The notes under the pieces were generated by a model. It saw only the letters and a list, made by a program, of their open reading frames with translations. It did no database searches and was not told the origin of the DNA. Below, piece by piece: positions 56,783 through 64,000 of a DNA stretch of 64,000 nt (the first letter of the stretch is position 1; each line of letters begins with the position of its first letter). This DNA is from Eunapius fragilis (lineage: Eukaryota; Porifera; Demospongiae; Spongillida; Spongillidae): positions 7,403,824-7,467,823 of the forward strand of contig OY811976.1 in assembly GCA_963681505.1 (NCBI GenBank), in the 5' to 3' direction. The position numbers and the translations under genes were made by a program.

Positions 56783-57522
56783 CAAGTAAATAAAAACGTT
56801 CTCTCTGAGAAAGTTGGTGGGATATAGGTTTTGCACACTGGTGTAAAAAGCAAGGAAATAAGTTTTATCAGAAGGAAAAATGTAATAGTCCTATATTTAG
56901 CACACTTCGACTAAGGCATATGCTGTTTATGTGCTAAATATTCTTTTTCCCTTTTGATAAAACTTGTTTCCTTGCTTTTTACACCAGTGTGCAAAACCTA
57001 TATCCCACCAACTTTCTCAGAGAGAACGTTTTTATTTACTTGTTTCCTTAATTTTTTTAACACCCAAATCACTGTTGCGTCGCAGGTTTTCGCCCTTTCA
57101 TTTAACTGATTTAATTCAATCCATACGTATTGTGAAAATTTTCTAGGTACTTTTGCTTAATTAGACTTGATAAGACCGTATATAGGCTTTTAGGCTTTTG
57201 TGTATCAAAGCCTAACATCGACTAAGGCGAGTCCTCCAGCAAATTCTAAAGCTATTGGTGCAATATTCATTGCTTAAAAGTGTTCCGGTGTCCCGAGTTA
57301 TGAGTTCCCAAGAAGCAGAAGCAGAAGCAAAAGCAGAAGATGACCCGCCCATTATTTTTGGAAGGGGAATGAGGACAGCAGTATTTTTCGTTCTCAACAT
57401 CCACACGGTTCAAGATAGATGATCCAATCATCGGGAGCGAAGCTACGGTAGTGTCGCGGTATTGTAATTAAATTCATAGTCGGGGTCAAAATCTATATGG
57501 AAGTCTCTAGCGAGACTTCCGA
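56783..57522 (+). mobile_element. Foldback element copy 6, 740 bp, full length
   Basis: Starts CAAGTAAATAAAAACG after TTTAGATA. Ends GGAAGTCTC, TAGC, GAGACTTCC plus GA before TCAAGTGG. Units 1 and 2 read TTTAGATATCAAGTGG, the exact empty site: insertion between A and T, no duplication. The palindrome spans 56783-57042. The AACGTTCTC change in the left arm is matched by GAGAACGTT in the right arm. Confidence 0.9.
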
Positions 57523-57700
57523 TCAAGTGGACCTCCTCCCCCTTCATATCCTGTGGCTAGGACATGCATGGGCAGGATAGATGTTGTGAGCTGATCACAA
57601 CAAAGTTCAAGCGTTTAGTATGTATGGGTGCTTAGCTATGGAAATACCATAGTACATATAAAAGATGTACTTGTTAGCTCAGTGCATTAGATGCTACCAG

Positions 57701-57979
57701 AGTGCATTTAGAATACATTGACAGACACATGAGGGATCCTCCCACAGAAGTTGTGATAGATGATGACATCATTCATAATGACTCAGTGGAGCAGAAGGAG
57801 CTTGTGCCAATGCAGCAGGGGAAGGAGGAAGGTGGTGACCACCTCAGTCATGGTGAGCTGATGTGTGAACCATGGTACATAACAACTGAGTATGATGTTA
57901 AAGAATATGTCTCCATTGCAGCAGTTGGCACAACTGAACCTGAACTATATGCAGCAGTGTTGCCCAAGAGAGTCACCAG
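57701..57979 (+). CDS. Candidate acidic exon of companion gene, unit 4 (open)
   Basis: Follows a CTACCAG acceptor and is open for 279 nt to the ACCAG/GTATGT donor: VHLEYIDRHMRDPPTEVVID, acidic middle (VEQKELVPMQQGKEEGGD), then SIAAVGTTEPELYAAVLPKR. Units 1 and 2 carry +4 or other shifts and unit 3 is split by a transposon, so this is the best-preserved copy. No recognised domain. Confidence 0.45.
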
Positions 57980-60963
57980 GTATGTACATGCAGCTCATAA
58001 AAATTATAGCGTACTATTAATGTGTATATGGGACAGTTTCCATAAAAGGATGTTTATTAATCTGTTTCGAGTACAGAACATAATAACTAGACTGTACTGA
58101 AAGTAAGACCATCAGTGGTGTTATTCATCTTTCTCACACCCTCTTCTCCCCTCCTGCAAAGTTCAGGAGGAGGGGGGTGTACTGGATGGAATGGAAGAGG
58201 AGGGTGTCCCAAAGTGGCTATGGAAGAGAGGGGCAAGGGTGGATCCAGGATTTTGGGAGGGTGGGGGGTCTAATAAGTATATTCACAAGTGGGGTGGGTT
58301 ACGGGAGGGGCGTTTCTCTCCTGTGACTGTCAGGGGTGAAGCCTCTGCTGCTTTTCTTACTTCTGCATTTATTTAGCATTCAAATACACTTTTGACAGTG
58401 ATATCACTTTAGTATTGTGTATAATAGAAGCCTGCGTGGATGGCGGTTTGAAAACTCTTCATTCATTAGTGAGAGGCGTGCCCCCTCAGGGTCTAAGGCT
58501 TCGTCCCAGCTGCTTTTGAAATTTGTTTTCAGCCATGGTCAGTGGTGATGTTTTGCTTGAACAGCTAGCCTGAGCCACGTCTGTGTCCTCTGTGGGAATT
58601 GTGGAGCCTCTAGCATTAGATCTATGAAGCAATAGTTATTGTGTACGCGATTGCCTTAAATTAATATACAACAGGGAAAAAAACTTGTTGCAGAGTGTTC
58701 TTACCAATTGAAACAAAAAAAACTGCGTCAAATCCACCCCATTTTTCCTTGCTTTATTTGGAACACAGCAGCTACCTCGCATAGTGCTGCTTGAACGCTT
58801 CATATTCGAATGTGTCAATTGACTTATGCATGTAATTAATCACAGTTAACTATTCATAGCTGTCGGGGCTAAGGGGGGGGGGGGGGGGGGGCATCCACTG
58901 GTAGCTTTGGGGTAGTGTCTATATGTGGAGGTGGACATCTGCTTGTGAAGGGAGAGGGATACTTTGATGGAGCTAGTGAGGATGTCCACTGGTGGCGATC
59001 CAATGGGCACTCTTACAGAACAGCTTGCTGAGCTTTGTCAAGACCACCATTATCCTCATTTGTGTTCCTACAGGGTGTAGCTATGGGAAATGATTGCAGT
59101 CATTAATGTTTCCTTACAATAATATAATAACAGTAACTAATTGGCACCAGCCATGCTCACCAGGTATTAACAAGGCATATGCAGGCCTGCTCTTAGTGTT
59201 AAATAGTGAAGCCATCAGATAATGAACTCATCATTTTTTAGCACCCCTTACTAAAGTCTGTGACACCATCCAGGAAGTAAACGTTAATGGCCACTTAATT
59301 AATTATATTATATTCATGCCCAAAATACCACAATGTGTGGAAATACCAGCTATTTTGGCTATAACAATGAGCTTTGTGCAGCGTAACAATTAGTCAAACA
59401 TTTCAAGTAAACAGGGGTACTTCAAAATATTTATTCAATTCTACCATTATATTTTACCGCATCCAGAATAAAGAATCATATTTTGATTCTCCATGTATTG
59501 ATACCTCTAAATATACAATATCTCATCTTCTGCTTTTACACTGTCTGTTTGATTTTCAAGAATTGTTTAGCCTCCTAACTGGTGCCACTTTTAGACTGTG
59601 TAAACAAACAGTCTCGTTAAAATAACTGTTCAGAACCATAGTTTGCTGTTAGATAAGGGCCGCTTCACGTACTTTATCCATTTGAGTTATGTAAATGTTT
59701 CGAAGTGTTATTATATGAATTCATTAGTGACCACGCACACGACTTGTTAATTATCGTCAATAATAGTCTCGCTCAGTTGTATTGAACCCACTGAATTTTT
59801 AATAATACAAGATGGCCTGCGGAAAATAATATATCTAACATATTTTTTAAACCCCAAGTGCGCATAATTTTTACTTCATCGATGGTGTCGCGACTATAGT
59901 CCACATCATTCATTCACAGATTTGGTGATCCCAAAGCAAGTTCATGTATGCCATTGGTCATGATATAGCAACATACCTATTTGGTGGTAGTTTTGTTGTT
60001 ATTTCTATGGTCGGGGGGCAGAGAGGGGGGGAAATTGCCCTTAAAAACACCACCAATCCTATATGGCATCTGCTTCCGCAGGGACCTATCTTCAGAACAC
60101 TTTAGGCTGTTGTCTTTTTTCTATTTTCCATGCATATCATGTTAAGTTTACATCTTCTTCCTAGGGAACATATAAAGGGTGCAAGGGTAGGAGACAATCT
60201 TAATAACCTTTCTGCATCAATGTCTGCATATATATGTTGTCGAAGATATGTCCTGTTGGTGATTACTTTAACCATTACAACAATTTAGCTGTGCAATGTG
60301 AGTGCAGGATTTCATGATAAATCAAAAGACATGTCACCAGTGTGGCTCACATCTATTGGGAAAATGTCCCTTGCATGGCCATACATGTAGTGATGCATAG
60401 AGTAAAAATAAATAACTAGAGATATTTAGGTTTTGAACTCCTTGTGATAATGCACATTGAGTGGAAGAAATTTCATGTTACAAGAAATTATTTGCTTGAT
60501 AATGAATACAAAGAAGCAATAATCCAAATCTTATTTTAATATCATTTTCATGGAAATTGTCCCATATAATATAATTGAGACTATTGCCATGAAAAGAGAA
60601 TTGTTTTCGGGACAAGCACAACATTTGCACATTTGCATGGATAATATTTTGGTTAACTAATCACTAACTGTAGCAGACTTACTGTTACCAACAAGGTTCA
60701 AATGGCATGTATGCTTACTTTAAATTAGCAATACAATTAATGGCAGCTAGTGGATGATCACGAGCGCACTATACATGGCAACTCTTATTTCAATAAACGA
60801 ATTGCATTGCATATGCATAAATACAGGCTGTGAGCATTTATACTCAAAGCAAATACATATGCATGTCCTGGTCCATCATGCTTGATGCAAAATGGTCTTA
60901 TCTAAAATGCAAATTCAAGTATATTAACCTCCTGAATGATGTTGATAGTGGTAAATTTTTTTC
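57980..60963. other. Unit 4 region upstream of TRIM copy 4
   Basis: Includes a G-rich stretch and GGTGGATCCAGGATTTTGGG (58240), the RRAPSGS-type patch, MVSGDVLLEQLA ended by TGA (58569), a G-run (58875-58892), the LTEQLAELCQ patch (59007) and a long block shared with unit 2 (59210-60560). The site of foldback copy 3 is empty here (about 60566). No full gene before the TRIM start. Confidence 0.4.
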
Positions 60964-63150
60964 ATGTTCATCAGTGTGTGTGTGAATGAAAGCATTTCAT
61001 ATACCATCTGTGGCCTGTGCTCCAAGTCCTACAATGATCCAAGGATTCTACCATGTTTGCACTCCTTCTGTCAACAATGTCTCCATCATGAGATAGAGGA
61101 AAGTGATTCTCAACAAGTGTTCAAATGTCCCACCTGTCAACGAAGCATGAGCATCCCAGTGGGAGGGGCCAGTGGTCTCCCTCAAAACCTCCATCTTGGG
61201 TTTGAAGTAGAGGTAGCTGGGTACATGTCCAAGATTGTGGGCAACAGCGAGGTGTGTTGTGATGAATGTATAGATGGAGGCAGTGGTCTTGCAGAGGTGT
61301 TCTGTTGTACATGTCGTCAGTTCCTATGCAAGACTTGCCATGACCATCACAAACGTGGTCGCCATCTGTCCAAACACAGTATGGTTGGACTGGACCAGGA
61401 GGGCGCCAAACAACTGCAGAGCACCATGAAGCCAAAGGAGTACTACTGCTCTCAGCGTAACCATGAGGACAATAAGCTGAACTATTATTGTGAGACCTGT
61501 ACCCTGTTGGTGTGTAGAGACTGCACCACTCTTGCCCACAAGGACCATGGTGTGACTGAACTGTCCACTGTTGCAGAGGCTCATCGAGGTGAAATGAGAG
61601 GGACACTCCAACATGTGCAGGACACACTGGCTGATGCCTTTGGTGCTAATCAGAAGAAGATGGAACAAGTGGAGGTCTCCAAACATGAAGGTGAACTGGC
61701 CATCAAACAGGCTTTTGAACAGCTACATGAAGCACTTGAGGAGAGGAAGAAGGCACTGTTGTCAGAGCTGGGGACCATAGCACTCACCCAGACAACAGCC
61801 CTTACCCTCCAGAAGGAGCAGCTTGAGGAGATCCAACAGGACATCAGTCACTACCCTGAGGTCATCTCCCATATCCTCCAGACCCACACTGACCATGAGG
61901 TGGTAACTATGGGAGGGCTTGTACCCACTGAACTGAAGGCCACCCTTAAAATGGTTGAAAAGGTGAACATCGCAACAAACCATTATGGTCCTATAACTGC
62001 ACAAATGCCCACAGAATCTCTTGTTAAGGAACTGTCAACATGTGGTGGTGTCTATGACCAATCTCCAGTTGCCAGTCAAAGCAATGTTACATTTCCTTCA
62101 GTTATCCATGCAAACACAAAGTGTCGGCTGATGTTGGAGACCAAGGTCTTCAATGGTGAACGGTATCCACATGGTGGTGTGAAGGTTCAGGCTGAGATGA
62201 GGTCCAAGGACCGTAATGGAGCAGTTGTGTTTGGAGAGGTGGAGGACCACAGAGATGGTACCTATACCATCACACTCACCCCTCCAACAGCTGGTCCTCA
62301 CCAGCTCCTTCTCACAGTGGATGGTCAGCATGTACAGAACAGACCTCGCGACCTTCACGTGAGTGACTATCGCACCATTAAAAAGGACCAGAATAAAAAA
62401 GAATTGATCAAGTGTAGTGGTATACCATTGTGTGTTGCCATCCATGACGACAGTGGAGACATCTATGCAGGGTGTCAGGATGGCAACATTTATGTGTTTG
62501 ATAAAACAGGGCAACCAAAGAATATCATAGGTCGTCCTAATTCTTCCTGGAAACCATCGAGTATCTGCATCAATGGAGATGAGATGTATGTTCTTGACCA
62601 CCATGAGGTACATAAGCTGACATTAAAGGGGGAGATCCTTCTTACGTTTGGTAGATATGGATCACGTCGGGGTGAGTTTAGTTGTCCAACTGCAGTCATT
62701 GTTGACTCAAGTAAAAGAGTGATTGTGTCAGATAGCTATAATGATAGAATACAAATATTTGATCAAAATGGAAGCTGGATATCTACCATCAATGGCAAGT
62801 GCGAAGTCTCTGGTGTCTATTGCTTTAAATATCCGAAAAGCCTTGCCTTAGACCCTCAGGGTAACATTCATGTAGCCTATCAGTCAGATGCAATCAAAGT
62901 ATTCACCATAGAAGGCACCTATGTCAGATGGTATGGGCATCCAGATCTTAACCGTCCTAAGCAAGTAGCCATTGATACTAGCGGTTACAGCCTTGCCTGT
63001 GCTGATGGTTTACTCGTCATCTTTGATCCTCAAGGAAACCACCTCCACACAGTTAGTGGGGGAAAGTATACTATTGCTGCATTAGATTCCATACGTGGCC
63101 ATGTGTTTGCTGTTACAGCTGATGGGAATATTTATAAATATTCTATTTAG
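60964..63150 (+). CDS. TRIM-NHL protein, copy 4
   Basis: An intact 728-residue protein beginning MFISVCVNESIS, with all RING ligands, two B-boxes, coiled coil, filamin repeat and NHL propeller. Closest to copy 2 (KKELIKCSGIP, VLDHHEVHKL). It shares SSW in the first blade connector with copy 1 and SGVYCFK with copy 3, so it looks mosaic. In the filamin repeat it has private changes (KDRNGAVVFGEVED, QNRPRDLHV). In-frame TAA 12 bases upstream as in the others. Same predicted role: RING ubiquitin ligase with target-binding propeller. Confidence 0.92.
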   Translation: MFISVCVNESISYTICGLCSKSYNDPRILPCLHSFCQQCLHHEIEESDSQQVFKCPTCQRSMSIPVGGASGLPQNLHLGFEVEVAGYMSKIVGNSEVCCDECIDGGSGLAEVFCCTCRQFLCKTCHDHHKRGRHLSKHSMVGLDQEGAKQLQSTMKPKEYYCSQRNHEDNKLNYYCETCTLLVCRDCTTLAHKDHGVTELSTVAEAHRGEMRGTLQHVQDTLADAFGANQKKMEQVEVSKHEGELAIKQAFEQLHEALEERKKALLSELGTIALTQTTALTLQKEQLEEIQQDISHYPEVISHILQTHTDHEVVTMGGLVPTELKATLKMVEKVNIATNHYGPITAQMPTESLVKELSTCGGVYDQSPVASQSNVTFPSVIHANTKCRLMLETKVFNGERYPHGGVKVQAEMRSKDRNGAVVFGEVEDHRDGTYTITLTPPTAGPHQLLLTVDGQHVQNRPRDLHVSDYRTIKKDQNKKELIKCSGIPLCVAIHDDSGDIYAGCQDGNIYVFDKTGQPKNIIGRPNSSWKPSSICINGDEMYVLDHHEVHKLTLKGEILLTFGRYGSRRGEFSCPTAVIVDSSKRVIVSDSYNDRIQIFDQNGSWISTINGKCEVSGVYCFKYPKSLALDPQGNIHVAYQSDAIKVFTIEGTYVRWYGHPDLNRPKQVAIDTSGYSLACADGLLVIFDPQGNHLHTVSGGKYTIAALDSIRGHVFAVTADGNIYKYSI

Positions 63151-63289
63151 AACATGGATATTGTAGTAATTTGTGGTACGCTGTGTAAGTGCTATGTGTA
63201 CATGTGCATTCCATGGAACTATTATGATTTATGCTGGCAATATGATTGATGTCTTGGGTTAAGAGTTTTATAATGCATGCAAATGAAAT

Positions 63290-63295
63290 AATAAA
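63290..63295 (+). terminator. Polyadenylation signal of TRIM copy 4
   Basis: AATAAA 140 bases after the stop, matching copies 2 and 3. Confidence 0.55.
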
Positions 63296-64000
63296 TTATT
63301 TCCTTTCTGCTTAGCACCAGAGGAATGTGAGCAATAGATTAGATTTCCAAATGAGATATGCTAGTGGGATCTAATGATATATGTGATGCAGCAGGGAATG
63401 TTCCTGTTGAATAAAGCTGTTTGTTCAGATGACTAATGAGATCTGAAGCTCAATAAACTGTTCCCAGTGTTCAAATAGCTTGCAATGAATCAAAATGTTT
63501 TACCAAAACATAATGAAACATAAGAATAACACAGAAAGCAAGTGTCACAATTTAAACTTGCATGCATAAATAAACAGTCCATTTTTTTTACATGGAATGC
63601 ATTCATGAATGGAGGTGGGGTGTTCTTCACCAAAACATTGTCCTCCTGACAGGAGAAGCAAAAATGTTGGTTGCTTATAAGCATTCAGTCACAAATAGGT
63701 ACATGTACCATGAGCACTCCGGCCATCTAGTTTCCTCACTGATGTACATTTCTTGGATGAATACTCTTGTTCCATAGGAGTGGTAGCATTGCCAGAGCAG
63801 CATTCTCTAAGTTTCCAATACAACCCAGTAGAGTTGAGGAGAAGAGGCTTGTGGGTTGAGTGGAGGGGATTTGTGGGATTCATAGGAGTAGGCTTGTGGG
63901 GTTGAGGGGGAGGAGGTTTCTGGGGTTGCAAGGGAGTGGTTTCAAGAGCCAGCATAATTCATAATAATATAACATCATTAGATTTATGGGATTTGACATC
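63296..64000. other. TRIM copy 4 downstream region to window edge
   Basis: Near-copy of 33350-34050 in unit 2. The G-rich stretch (63830-63930) produces a Pro-rich minus-strand frame of doubtful meaning. No gene is assigned. Confidence 0.4.

Larger units (their letters stand above)
55130..64000 (+). repeat. Tandem array unit 4 (B type), runs off the right edge
   Basis: Closest to unit 2 in insertions, deletions and TRIM sequence. It lacks the minisatellite. The unit is cut by the window end, so the array may continue. Confidence 0.8.

Noticed and set aside
56783..57522. Calling the foldback family canonical Helitrons
   Set aside because: The A^T target fits, but the ends lack TC and CTRR and there are hairpins at both ends; left as Helitron-like by target only.
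57670..57695. TTAGCTCAGTGCA resembles a tRNA A-box, repeated in all units
   Set aside because: No B-box (GGTTCGAATCC-like) or cloverleaf follows at the right distance; not called as a tRNA or SINE head.
63689..63955. Pro-rich minus-strand frame downstream of TRIM copy 4
   Set aside because: Generated by a G-rich repeat; interrupted in units 1 and 3, and in unit 2 by a stop. Not supported as a gene.

Overview
The window looks like animal nuclear DNA rich in transposable elements. It carries a heat-shock-element-driven cytosolic HSP70, four RING/B-box/coiled-coil/filamin/NHL (TRIM-NHL) genes, non-LTR retrotransposons with a restriction-like endonuclease, a Ty3/Gypsy relic, many small inverted-repeat elements and GT-AG intron signals. 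Together these suggest an early-branching invertebrate, most plausibly a demosponge such as Amphimedon. That assignment is inference from gene style; no species marker is present.

Layout. 1-5.9 kb: broken R2/NeSL/HERO-type LINE copies, a small terminal-inverted-repeat element and a long foldback element. 5.97-7.94 kb (minus): an intact intronless HSP70 with a perfect heat-shock element and TATA box. 8.15-13.3 kb: a rearranged, decayed Ty3/Gypsy element whose integrase tail has expanded into about 67 copies of a 30-bp minisatellite. 13.7-15.9 kb: two inverted-repeat elements, an intron-bearing integrase relic and another decayed coding fragment.

16.3 kb to the right edge: a tandem array of four diverged units of about 9-11 kb before insertions. 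Each unit has up to three parts: (i) a 28-bp minisatellite in units 1-3; (ii) conserved candidate exons of an unrecognised companion gene, with clear splice donors but decaying in most copies; (iii) one intact intronless TRIM-NHL gene (21648, 31025, 50493 and 60964; 730, 725, 734 and 728 aa). Units 1 and 3 share one set of insertions and deletions and units 2 and 4 another. This A-B-A-B pattern points to duplication of a two-gene block. Unit 3 has swollen by a 7.7-kb nest of LINE copies (36.87-44.57 kb) and two foldback elements.

The most unusual signal is a family of foldback elements (seven copies; four keep both ends). They insert exactly between A and T without target duplication. One end is a palindrome of about 260 bp and the other a short terminal hairpin. 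Stems at both ends change sequence between copies yet stay self-complementary. Empty sites in sister units prove the insertions. The target preference resembles Helitrons, but the ends do not match the canonical ones.
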